Source of the DNA: Lateolabrax maculatus
Lineage: Eukaryota > Chordata > Actinopteri > Acropomatiformes > Lateolabracidae
Assembly: GCA_031216445.1 (NCBI GenBank)
Contig: CM062214.1
Span: 19,769,001-19,833,000 of the forward strand
Length of the DNA: 64,000 bases
Direction of reading: 5' to 3'
Part shown: piece after piece, positions 51,178-62,443 of the stretch
Layout: every line of letters starts with the position of its first letter
How positions within the stretch are numbered: position 1 is the stretch's first letter
The notes under the pieces: generated by a model
What the model saw: the letters and a program-made list of their open reading frames with translations, nothing else
Databases searched by the model: none
Told to the model about the DNA's origin: nothing
Position numbers and translations under genes: made by a program

Positions 51178-53717
51178 GGAGGAACTGTTCCAGGAAAGTG
51201 GCATCTGTGCAGCCCATTAGACAGAGATTCAGTGGACCTGTGCGGGCCTTTTACATATGGTGGTCAGCTGCTGGAAAGGAACTGGAACCAGGGGTCACAT
51301 TTGAGAGAAAACATTAGGGGAGATGATGCATGTTGGACACACACACACGCTCTTCAAAGTCCCGTAATGCCCTTCGCCGCTGCCCTGGAAGCGTTGCTCT
51401 GGCCAAGTCGTCCGCAGGGCCTGGCTGCAGGTTGGAGCAGACAGCTCACTCTCACACATTTGGAGCCTCAACAAATTCTAACTCTAATCTCCTCCTGGGT
51501 TACTCCACAAAGCCCAGAAAAGTTTTACATTAGTTCTAAGGAAGTCTGAAGATCACAAGTAAAGGGTGTGAGAGAGAGTGAACTCTAAGAGGCCACTCAT
51601 CAGTAGCAACACAGTTATTATTGCAGGGAATGTCCACCCTACTGTAATGATTGCTGGAATGGCTCTCTGGAGTGCAGGTCTACCTCTTGACTTTAGTGAG
51701 AGAAAAGGAGCGAGTGAGGAAGAAAGGAGAGTGAGGGAGAGTTTTGCGAAGGTTTTTTGGGAAGTAAAGTAAGGAGGAGGCTTGCTCTTCAGACCCTGCA
51801 GCTGTGATTCATTAGTATATTTGTGTTGCTAGGTCTGAGTTGACTGGACCATGTATAGTTCCAGTCCAGGCCAAGCCAGGATACTTCCTACTGGGCAAAC
51901 TGTTCTGCTCCCATATCGTGGAACTTTTCTCATTGTTTTTATACCAGTGTGTAAAGAGACATGCCTATTAAATGTGTAATTGATAAAACATGATTGTATT
52001 GCACTGTACTTATGACTCATAATAATATTTATATATATAATATGATTTTGAATATTCTGTAGATTTTTTTAAATTATTTTTGATACGTTGAGGGTCTCTG
52101 GCTCTTCCTAAATGTTCTTTTCTTCACCATATGCTGAGCCCTCACAACAAGACAAACTTCTTTACTGTAAAATACAGTGAGCAAGACACATAATAGTTTC
52201 ATGAAGCATGGGAAGAAAATGTCTTGTGAAACAATGAGTTACTCATGGTGATATAACAGTATTTAGCTGAGCAGATGTTTGGTTATTTCCTACATTGGTT
52301 AATCATGATATTAGTATTAGAACATCACTGACAGATGTGGTTCAGAGAGAAATGTCTCTTAGTAATAGTTGATCATGATCGTGGTTGACCCTTGAAAGGG
52401 TTTTTTATACAGCATTTTTTTATGCAAGGAGAAAATCAGATTATTAACATAAATAATCTGAAAAAAAATTGTGTCAAGAAACATGTAGGCTATTCAAACA
52501 AAAAAGGCACTGATTAAAAGATTAGATGCATAACATTTGACATAATTTCACATTTGTAAAGTCAGGTTAGTAGCAGTAGTTTGAGTACCCTAAAGCATTT
52601 ACTGCAGAGAAATTGAAGTAGATTGCCCATTTGACGTAATATGTTTAATTTATATATGCAGTTGAAAGCAATATGATTATATGCTTTGTGATTATACTGA
52701 TACTAATAAATTACATTTGGAAAGTAACTCAATCGCCCTGTTTCTGATCATGTTTGGAGAGCCTCCCACATCTGTAAAAGTTAGTTATTGTCAGGTAATG
52801 TTATTCGAGCAAAGGTTTAAAGAAAACTGTTCCTTCTGGGTGGCATGTTGTTGGTCACGGAGATATTACGAGAGGCTACGGCCCGCCTGGAGGATCCTGC
52901 TCACGTTGTTTGAATATGTGTTGTGTCAGAGCACCTGGTCAGAGCCTCAGGCCGCGGATGTGGCTGTGCATGCTGCATGAATATGAGACTCATTAAGTTC
53001 ACTGGCCTGCCAGGTGGACTGCAACTTGTTTCAGCACATGCATACACGCATATGGTGCACATGCTCGCGCTGTGATGCATGAATGTATACATGGGTGCTT
53101 GCTAATAGGTGCACAAATAAGTTCACACTTATTTGACAGAAGGAGGGAGAGCTACTGAGCTCGTAAGCCTCTAATCAGATCAACTCATATATGGTATCAT
53201 TGTAACCAAATTAGCGATGGTGCAGAGTATAGTATATCAGGTTTTGGCCAGAGCTCAGCCACATTTGTGGCAGAGAAGTGACATGGAGCACTTGACACAA
53301 ATGCAATAACTGAATTTGCGTCATGCACATTAAGGACAGTTGAAAATACAGATACTGCAGAGGAAGATAGACTGAAGCTGAATGAGGCTCACAGATGTAA
53401 CTTGATGTACGAACAGAGAGAGACAGTTACTTCTTACTGGAGCTGCTCAGCTGCAGTGCCAATGTGTCTTTTGATCAGTGCTAATCTGTCTCACTTGCAG
53501 CAGACATGAAAAAACCAAAGCGAGGCATCAGTTTGCAATATTTGTATGCTTATAAAATGAAACTCATGGTTAGAATAGTATTGATGTCTTGGAAAGATAT
53601 TTGTTTATAATTATAATTCATTATTAGTATTTTACTAAGCAATGGGAATATTTTCTGTTTATTACAAATGCTGTACTTTCAGTGAAAATCACAGAACACA
53701 AGCTGTGTTGTATAACC

Positions 53718-53718
<1 letters not shown>

Positions 53719-53757
<39 letters not shown>
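53719..53757. repeat. (TTA)13 microsatellite
   Basis: A long pure trinucleotide run. Confidence 0.95.
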
Positions 53758-54618
53758 TGCTTACTTATGAGGGGGAATGTGGTGAACAATTAACATCTTA
53801 TTTTTAATTTATATACATTTTTCACTTTCTATGACCGGAAAATATTCTGAGCTGTCCTCAATGCAAGAAACCCTTATTTACTGTCAACTATGGTGATCAG
53901 TACCTTTTTTGGCAGTGTGTGGAGACATGAAATATAAGTGTAAATTTGTTTAAACCTATTTGCTGCTTTGAAAAAGCTTGGGTATCTTTGGTGTAAATAC
54001 AAAACTGCAAACATGCACTTAACTGCCTTAAGCCTTTTTTAGACATGCACCTTGTTATGGTAATGTGATGACATTTAATGTAAATTATAAAATAAATCTT
54101 ACTAGGTTGGACAAATTATTCAACACGACACAAGTCTGAAATGAAGGCTGTGACATTAACGTGAAGGCCACAGCGTGTCTGAAAAGATCTTTATATAGCT
54201 CTTAATCAAGATATCGTACATGTGCAGCCGTTTTGTTTGTTTCCTTTTTTGTGCTCTGTGTATCAGAAAACATAATTTTCTTGACGCTAGAGATACACTG
54301 TAGACGATTGGGTGAAAACATAGTGAATATGATCACAGCTGAAACTACTTGAGCCATTCTTGGCTTTTTGAGTTCTGGTGACTCTCGCCGTCTGTCTGGA
54401 CTCACCTAATGGTCTTTGTTGCGGGAATGTGTATGGCCCCAGTAATGGAGTCTGGATCACATGTTTGTCTCAGCGTGCTCTTCTCTGATAGGCTCGTGGT
54501 TCTTAATTACGAGAGCGACTGTTTATCCACACTGTTTGCCTGGATCCTTATCAGCCCTAACAGTGTTTTAACTCCCAGTGGAGAATGTGTGGGAGATGGC
54601 GAGAGGAAGTGTGCATGC

Positions 54619-54642
54619 GTGTGTGTGTGTGTGTGTGTGTGT
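54619..54642. repeat. (GT)12 microsatellite
   Basis: A pure GT run. Confidence 0.95.
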
Positions 54643-55232
54643 TGTGACGCACAATGGTGTACATGTCAGCATGCATGTTTGATGTACTTTGTCAGACATG
54701 GGTCTGTGTGTGGAATGCAGAACACGCAGATTCTGCCAGTGATATCCTGGTTGGGGTTGTGCTGATGAGGTAGTGTTTGTGCTCCTAGTTGTCGGGACGG
54801 TGAGTCAGACTTGTGGTCCGCAGTCATCGAGGGGACGCTCCTGTTAAGGTTTTAGCGCCGTACTACGAGTGTTCTGGTTATTGCTTCATTACTCAGCACC
54901 GAGGTTATCAAGCAAACTTTGAATCTGCATGTTTGGCATTCCAAATCTGGAGCCCTTGTAAAACTGTGATTTTCCTGAGCCTGGATTGTAAAAATGTTCA
55001 TACAGTGTATCATCAGTCTGCTTTTTATTTAAGGTGGAGCTGTTAGAATGAGTTGGTACGTTGTATGTGTGTGTACACAACTGTGTGTCTCGTGTATGTG
55101 TGTGAGTGCGCGTGTATATGCAAACATGTGTGTAACATGAGCTCTGGCCATCTCCCTGTGTGTGAGTAATGGTCCCTGTTTTATTGGCCCGCTCCTCAAC
55201 AGACTCCATGAGTAATCACATAATGCCTGCTC

Positions 55233-55259
55233 TGACGTCAGAGCTGTTTCCATGGTAAC
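55233..55259. promoter_or_regulatory. Composite CRE and RFX X-box
   Basis: TGACGTCA at 55233-55240 (within the longer palindrome CTCTGACGTCAGAG) is followed after five bases by GTTTCCATGGTAAC at 55246-55259. The second motif fits the RFX X-box consensus GTTNCCATGGNAAC, with two half-sites around CCATGG. Adjacent RFX and CREB/ATF sites are known to act together, for example in the X1/X2 boxes of MHC class II promoters, although the order and spacing differ here. This is the best enhancer candidate in the intron; function is inferred. Confidence 0.5.
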
Positions 55260-57257
55260 ACAGTGCTCCCCACTCTGGGGAGGTGCGTTCATTTTTTTTT
55301 TCTTTCCCCCACATCTCGTCCTGTGTGCGCTCAAAGCTCCGGCTCCGGCTCCGGATGGAGACATTACTCCTCGAGCTAAAATCACCTCCCCCTAATCTAT
55401 AGTTTCACAATGTGCTCGTATGATTAGATCCGCACACTTTGCACTCTTCTACCTTCCACTTCTTCTTTTTTTTCACCCCCATCTGCTTGTGTCTCACTCT
55501 CCCCTTCTTACTTCAGTGTCCTTATTTTAGTCATCCTCTGTCTCTTCTTGCCTCCCAGCTCTGTCTCTGTCATGATTAGCCCCCATTTTACTCTCTGTCC
55601 TCTTCCTTCCTCTCTCTTTTCTTCTTTTCTACTAACTCTGTAATGCCCGACAAACCACCTCTCCTATTTCCACGCCAGATGTATTCATTTTTCTCCCTGC
55701 CTTTCATGCACTGTTGAATTCCACTGAACGGCCGACCTCTCTCATTTCTACAGGCTCTTCCTCTTTACAGTTTTGCCTTTTCCTTACTCTTTTTCCTTGC
55801 TCTGGTGAGAGGACAGGCTGGGATGAAAAGGAAACATAGTCCCTTGTGTATCTGTGCCTACATAAGATTAATACAGCTCCATCCATCCCCAGGGTGCCAG
55901 CGGACAATAAAGCAAGTTCAGGTTTAGAATATTATTGAATTCAAAGAGGAGTATCGTGTATCATATTATGATCACTTGTCTAATTTATCGTTGCTGGAGT
56001 GCAACTCAGTTGTAATGAGTTTCATATTTATCCAGATTCAATAAATGTACTCTAATAATATATATGTATAATTCACAGTTTAGCAAAAGCTGGGTCAGAC
56101 AAGGCACACCCAAGCTTTGTATAACTATCTACAGCCTGCTAACCTCGACAACACAGCTGTATTCTAATGTTAACCTATAGTTATCCTTACTATCGAGGCT
56201 CCTTACATGCTTGCTAATAGCTTTTTGGAAGAGTTGAGTCTCCGAGATTGACGGTTTTGTGTTAAGACCATAGACAGACTAACTTATCAGAGTTAACTTG
56301 AATGCATCAGTTTCGGACACATTTGTGCAGGGGTGTTCGTGATACTTACCATTCGCAAACTGCAGATTGAGTCTATTCAAGAATTCGCTGCCATCTTCTC
56401 TGCGGGCAAAAGCCAACAGAAATCCTTCCTTCTCCGCATGATTATGTTTTTATTCAGAGAGTGCACGGAGAGGAGGGGCTATTCACAGATGGGTCCGTTG
56501 TCAATGTGTTTATGAGAGAGAGACCGGGGCAAAGAGGGGCTGCATCAATGCCTTTTTTCGGAGTTCTACAGTGAAATAAGATTTTACCCATTTTGAATAG
56601 TAGGTTACAGGATGGAGAGGGTGGGATGGCAAGTTAACAAGGGGGATGCATTTTGGTCATTTTGCTACCAAGGGAGATGGGATCCTCCTTCATCCCGCCT
56701 CAAATCGCCCACTGATGAGAGTTCCGCAGAGTCTGACTCTTTCCAAGCCTGAAAACCATCAAAATGTCAATAATCAGGCCAGCCTCAATCTCCAGCTAGC
56801 AGCGGCCGGTCTGTCTGGCTAGCCAACCACTCTCACAGTGAAGCCATTAATGGCTCTGTGTTATGTCTGTTGTCATTGTTCAGAGAGGCCGGGGTGAAAG
56901 CATTACACTGCCCATTTCCAACCTATTTCCTTCCCCTATTGAAAGTGGTGTATTGCTGTTGGGGTAAAGGGTATTGCTGTCTCCCAAACCAGCAGTGATC
57001 TCCCGCCGCCTCTTTGTCGTGTGGATGCTCGGCTCTGTCACTCATCCAGTCAGGACTGTTATTGGTGGCTAACAATGAAGACCGACTGGTTGTCTGGTTG
57101 ATGTGTTTGGGTCAGGAGCAGGACCACTGTAATAGACTCGATGTCTCTTGCTAATCAACAGGGCTCGCCTCACGCAGGCGTCCGTCTTCATTTTTCAATC
57201 AATTAGAAGCCAGTGGAAAACAGGCCGTCTGACACAGGTGCATGTTTGTGTGTGCTT

Positions 57258-57262
<5 letters not shown>

Positions 57263-57294
<32 letters not shown>
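57263..57294. repeat. (TG)16 microsatellite
   Basis: A pure TG run. Confidence 0.95.
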
Positions 57295-57296
<2 letters not shown>

Positions 57297-57798
57297 GTTT
57301 CTCAGTGGATGTGGGGCTGTGTGTGAGAGAGGAGAAAGAGGCAGACAGAGGAAACATGAGGGGTAGTTCATGAGTGTGTGTGATTCTGTGCGGTTTGCCA
57401 GAAAGGCAGCCGTACCAGATGACGGCCATAAAAAAAAGTCGCCTTACAACTCAGCCTCGAGTCACGGCTGGGTTTCTAGCTGACTTGGCCTTGACTTGTT
57501 TCTGAGGCCCAGGGACAGACAGAGCCATACCCATTAGTGCGTTGTTGCATGTGACTGGAGTTTTGACCCCGGGAGCACTATTGAACCACAACCCAATGAG
57601 CCACAGTTGAGGGCGTTATTGCCTGGGGCAAGGCCCATTCTGCCAGCCCAGGTCCCCTGGCTGCCTACAGTTTAGCGTGGCACTGCCAGCTCAGCAGTGG
57701 GATCGAATCCAGTCAAGGACGAGGACAAGGTGAGTGTTAAAGCCAGGCAGGGTGGTTTTATACACTGCAAAACTGGAAAGTGAGAGAATCATTTTCAA

Positions 57799-58123
57799 CG
57801 AAATAGTTTGACATTTTGGGAAATACAGTTATCCGCTTTCTTGCCAAGAGTTAGATCAAAAGAGCAATACCAGTCTTATATATGTCCTTTAAATGTGAAG
57901 CTGCAGCAAGGAGGCAGTTTCACTAATTGACAGATTAAATCTCATTTCCATACATAATCCATGCAAAAACCCAATTTTCCCAATCTTTATGCTAAACTAA
58001 GCATATGTCTCCTGTCTGTAGCTTCATATTCAATGGACAGATATGAGAGTGGTATTGATCTTCTAATTTAACTCTCAGAGAGAAAGCTAAACAATCTCCA
58101 GAAATACTGGACTGTTCCTTTAA
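57799..58123. mobile_element. Long-inverted-repeat MITE, TTAAAGGAATAGTTC type
   Basis: The left arm AAATAGTTTGACATTTTGGG continues through TTATCCGCTTTCTTGCC and AGAGTTAGATCAAAAG; the right arm (ATGAGAGTGGTATTGATCTT to ACTGTTCCTTTAAA) is its decayed complement. A nearly complete copy of about 325 bp. Confidence 0.55.
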
Positions 58124-58865
58124 ATGAGCCCCTCTCGACAGCAATGCCCTCGTGTTACAGTCCATCAGTGTTAATCTACTAGTCGGTATCACGGTGTATA
58201 AAAGATTGGAATGAAATGTGACACATGGAAAATGCACTGTTCTACTATAACAATCTCCCTTCGACCTGACAGGCGTCATTTAGCCACTTGGCTTCCAACT
58301 TCTGACAGCTCATTATTGTTGCTGTGATTAGTTCTGTAATGTTGTAATCACTGACAGTGAATGTTTTGGATTTGGATGCAGGTTGGGTGAGGTCTGTCTG
58401 CAGTTTCTTCCTCCCAGCTTGTCTTCAAGGTTTTACAGTGTGACAGTGGCAGTGACGGCCAGATCTGTGAGCTCTCCGTTCGCCCCCACCCCTTCTCTTT
58501 ATCTCCGCTGTTTGTCTGCACCAGATACGTTTGGTTCAGGCTGGTGCAGCTGTACTAATCAGGTTATATGGGGAGAACTAATTTGTTTTGGGGTCTGTTT
58601 TCTATTAGAATAATGCGCACATGCAGATAATAAGCATGCAGATTTTTCAGATGGAAAAAAATGACCATTTACCCAAATTTCCACAGTTTTTAACTCCAGG
58701 GTGGCCATTTTGTATTTACAAGTACTACACAGTACAGCCTTATCAACCATGCGGTTGAAGCTGTTTATGGCTCAGTTTTATGATACCTCTCTTCTAGTCT
58801 ACCTCTCTAATTAATTGAACTACTTCCCATTATACTGGATTATCCTTTCCAATTGGGCATTTTCG

Positions 58866-58893
58866 AGCCAGGATTGTGAAAACAATCCTGGCT
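58866..58893. other. Perfect 12 bp hairpin with GAAA tetraloop
   Basis: AGCCAGGATTGT (58866-58877) and ACAATCCTGGCT (58882-58893) are exact reverse complements around GAAA. As RNA this forms a very stable GNRA-capped stem in intron 1 of pde3a. Confidence 0.85.
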
Positions 58894-60773
58894 GATGGTC
58901 GTCATTTATCCAGAGTTGCAGGAGACGTTATTTGTTTCTGCTTTTACATGGTCTACGGAAAGTGCAATTACAGCAATTACAGATGAGAAGTCACACTAGC
59001 TTCAGGCTACAGACCCACTTTGTTGGACATATACGGGATGTGAACCTCTGCTGAACACGATCTTAAAACCAGAATTAATCTTTCTTTTCATTGTTTGATT
59101 AATTGTCCTGCCATCATTACTGATTGGCCAATTAAGAGAATAACAAATGAGGATTTTGGACGGTGTAATGACTGAGTGAGGTTAAACACAGCCTCCACCA
59201 TGCTCTCCATCATGTTTTCTCTGCTTCTTCAATGGTAGCTAGTTGAGCCTGCTGTCCTGTGGTGTCTTTGGACCATGATGGGGGAGCAGAATGTGAAAGG
59301 CAAAGGTTTCAACTAATAGTTTCCTCAGCTGTGCTGCAGATTGGACTGTTTAAGATAGGCTAAGAATTAAGAAGCCCTTTTAGAGTTATGTTTTGAGATT
59401 TTTGCGGCTTTCAGCAACAGAATGCAAAGTATGAAGCCACCATTTTCCAAGGTGAATTACTGGTCAGGAAAAGCAAACGAGATGGACAAGTTTGTTCCTA
59501 ACAACAACAAAGTGACACTCTGGTGTTTCCTGTGTTCATGCTCATGATTGGATTTATCCTACACATACATATTTCCAAATGATAGAAATTTATTTTATAT
59601 GTAACTAACTTGTTATCCTATTTTCGTGTTGAATTAAACATAATTTCTGCCTGGATTATGTTCACATGCAAGTGGGAGGTGGTTAGGGGTGGATAGGGGT
59701 CGTACAAAGCTTAGGACTGGTACACCACAGACTTGGTTTCCATCCTGAATCCTGGGTATAGTTAGATTTTGGCAAAAAAGCACTTTGGTTAAGGTTAGGT
59801 GTGGTTTTGGTTAAATGTTAACAATGTAAACTTGTCTTGTGCTTTAACTCACTGTTGACTTTAAACAAAGACCACAATCTTTTTTAATAGCACAAGTGCT
59901 ATGAGTGCCTAAACAGTTTACCCATGCTTTATGTGATATTGAATTACAAGAGTGGATGAGTGCAAATTAAATACGTTTTCTGGGAACATTTTGGTAATAT
60001 GTTCAGAATCAACATTTTGTCATGACATGTCAGATTACTTTAGGTTGATTAACATTTTACTGCTTTGGTTGATAAAAACTGTCCTGTCGGCATTTTGTTT
60101 TCTCAAAACATATTTATTGTTGGAAATTTGTTGTGTGTATGTATGCATAATGTCAAATTATATTGACTAATTCATGTCTTTATACTGACTGCTAAATTAT
60201 TCATTATATTATTGTTGTCCAAAAGCAACCAAAAATCCTGTTATTATGCAGTTGTAACTGTTGGATGAAAAAAAAAGTTACTTTGCTTTGGTTATGTGGA
60301 CAGTTCAGTACCTTTCAGCCCCCCACACGATGATTCATTGACATACAGTACATACATACCCCATTTGCTAAGATCATCATTGTCACTGTTGTCCTCTATA
60401 ATACAAGAGAGAAAAATACACTAATTTAACAATAAGCTGCATTCACAAAGTATCCATGCATATCTATGTATTGAGTTGTGTGTTCCCCGTATCCATCTGT
60501 TGACAGCAGTTTTGCAATTATTTATGGTTTCAGTGTTTTAAGTAGTACAGGAAGACTATTTCATGCAATAGCTATTCATGAGCATTCAACTGCTTATGAA
60601 AACAGATGGCAAAGTAGTGCTTATTTATTTTAAAAGGAAAAGATAAATATAGCAAACACAGGCCCAGTGAATGATTGCTGCTTTTATAATGTATGATCTC
60701 TGCTCCCTCTGTTCCACAGCATCTGAGACAATATCAGTGAGAACTGAGACTGATGAATGTGTGGAATGCAAGC

Positions 60774-60781
60774 TGACGTCA
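60774..60781. promoter_or_regulatory. Consensus cAMP-response element (TGACGTCA)
   Basis: A perfect palindromic CREB/ATF site in pde3a intron 1, 71 bases before the GGCCGGCC-ended MITE and outside it. Confidence 0.35.
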
Positions 60782-60851
60782 CTGGACGTACCATAGTCTC
60801 AGTCACATGGCTAGGTAAACACAAGTAGTTTGGCCTGGTGTGTGTGGGTGG

Positions 60852-61518
60852 CAGGGCCGGCCGCTAGCATAAACACTCTATGCGGTTGTTTAGGGCCACA
60901 ACCGCTGGGGGTGGGGGGGTGTTAAGTTGACTCGCTCACTTTAAGAACTGATGGCGCCTCCAAAATTCTAGTATTACATTAACGGTACTTCCAGATTTGT
61001 GGCTTTGTGACTACACATGGTTATATTTAAAAGTTCACCATAAGAAATCATAATGAATAGCACAAATGTACTTGAAATCCTAGTATATGAAAGGTCACTG
61101 TAATAATAAACAATTTTAAGAAAAAAATAAATTTCATTAAAATAAGACTAAACTTTTTGCCTTTAGTTTTCCTCAACTAAAACTAATACATTTTTGGTCA
61201 GGTTGTGCATCATATCTTTTTGGTCGCGTCATATCCTTTCAACATTCGGACATCTTACACATGAAGACATATGAGATTCAGCCCGTACCAATGAGAACAT
61301 AAGACTAAAATGTACATTATACCAGATTAACAAAAGGCGCTGAGAAGGACCACTCAATGGGTTCGAGGGGTAATAGAAAAAAGTATTTTTAAAGATAGTG
61401 TTGCTGCTAATTGGTCCCACCTAAGTCTTCACATTTGCAATACACAAGTTGGTACAGTGCCGTTTGAAGTTGCCCCCGAACCAAATCCTGCTTAGGGAAA
61501 AGTCTAGGGCCGGCCTTG
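60852..61518. mobile_element. Non-autonomous hAT-like transposon (MITE), GGCCGGCC ends
   Basis: The left end reads CAGGGCCGGCCGCTAG and the right end reads CTAGGGCCGGCCTTG, so the termini are inverted repeats of about 15 bp. The flanking 8-mers gtgggtgg (60844-60851) and atggatgg (61519-61526) agree at 6 of 8 positions, consistent with an aged 8 bp target-site duplication typical of hAT elements. The 667 bp interior has no transposase frame. Confidence 0.6.
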
Positions 61519-62074
61519 ATGGATGGCACCAGTGGCTCTGATCAAGAAGATCCAGGAGCAAAGTGTTCCTTTGAGAGAGTTTTGCTGTTCTGTGTTGTTG
61601 AGTGTGAAAAAAGAAACAAATGCTTTGTGTATTTTTACTAGGATTCCTTCCATGTTTAAACAGCAGACTAACAAAGTTTTTTAACAATGTTTTTCTAGCT
61701 TGTGGTTGGCCTTCATGCTGTTCTAGATCCTGAGCACACATGCATACATGGACACTATTACACATCTGTATGCACACACAGACATGAAAACACCGTCATG
61801 CATACGCATATACAAGGATATACTATAGGTTTACCGTACAACTATACATGGATAAACTCACTGACAAAGTGTGTAAACAAACAAAAGATCAGCTTTATTG
61901 TATATACAGACATGTACTGTAACAAACAAACATGCATTTAAACTCTCTTGCGTGCTTACACGGGCCAACACAGCGCTTTTCTGCATGACATTGCATTGTG
62001 CTGCAGCAGAAGTTAAGCCAGGTTTAGAGAGGCAACCCCACTGCAACAAGCTCTGATAAAGCCGCTGTATGCTA

Positions 62075-62345
62075 CTTAGCAACAACATAGTGGAGCTAAA
62101 GAGACAGATATTTTCCACAGAAGTTGTTGAAGACCGAGACAGCTAAAAGTAGAGTGAATATTGGACTTAACATTTGGCTGTGAACATGGCTCAAAGTTCT
62201 TGCTTCATACTGTATTTGCTGGATCTTTAAATGTGCAACACGTTCACCATAACAACTTGAGAAGGTGATAACATGGCAATGTTGTGTTTTCAGCCTGTTT
62301 CGCTGCCCCTAAGTGGGTAAAACAAAACAAAAAAATGCTGCTGAA
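62075..62345 (+). repeat. Dispersed repeat, copy 2 of 2 in the window
   Basis: It aligns by eye with 49276-49545: TAGCAACAACATAGTGGAGC, AGAGTGAATATTGGACTTAA, AAATGTGCAACACGTTCACC and CTGTTTCGCTGCCCCTAAGT occur in the same order. Some parts missing in one copy are kept in the other. Confidence 0.5.
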
Positions 62346-62379
62346 GGTAAAATCTGAATTCAGAACCTCTTTTTGAAAA

Positions 62380-62443
62380 CTTTGTCATTGCGGTATAACT
62401 ACTTTTGCTTAAGTAAAGCATCTCATTACTCCTTCCACCACTG
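62380..62443. mobile_element. Right-end fragment of CAGTGGTGGAA-type hAT-like MITE
   Basis: ACTTTTGCTTAAGTAAAGCA followed by CTCCTTCCACCACTG matches the right terminus of this MITE type. The left part is missing or merged with the adjacent dispersed repeat. Confidence 0.45.

Larger units (their letters stand above)
46025..57798 (+). other. pde3a intron 1, middle part
   Basis: Intronic non-coding DNA with microsatellites (47187-47222, 51139-51177, 53719-53757, 54619-54642, 57263-57294), two consensus CREs (48264 and 55233), a near-palindromic RFX X-box (55246) and pyrimidine-rich stretches at about 50960-51080 and 55437-55640. A 160-codon open frame at 50189-50671 has no ATG start and no recognisable domain. 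No exon is recognised. Confidence 0.7.

Noticed and set aside
54766..54784. let-7i-like sequence TGAGGTAGTGTTTGTGCTC
   Set aside because: It differs from let-7i by an internal deletion, and no complementary arm follows within hairpin range.
59680..59820. Interstitial telomere-like repeat
   Set aside because: GTTAGG-like words are scattered and imperfect, with no tandem TTAGGG array.
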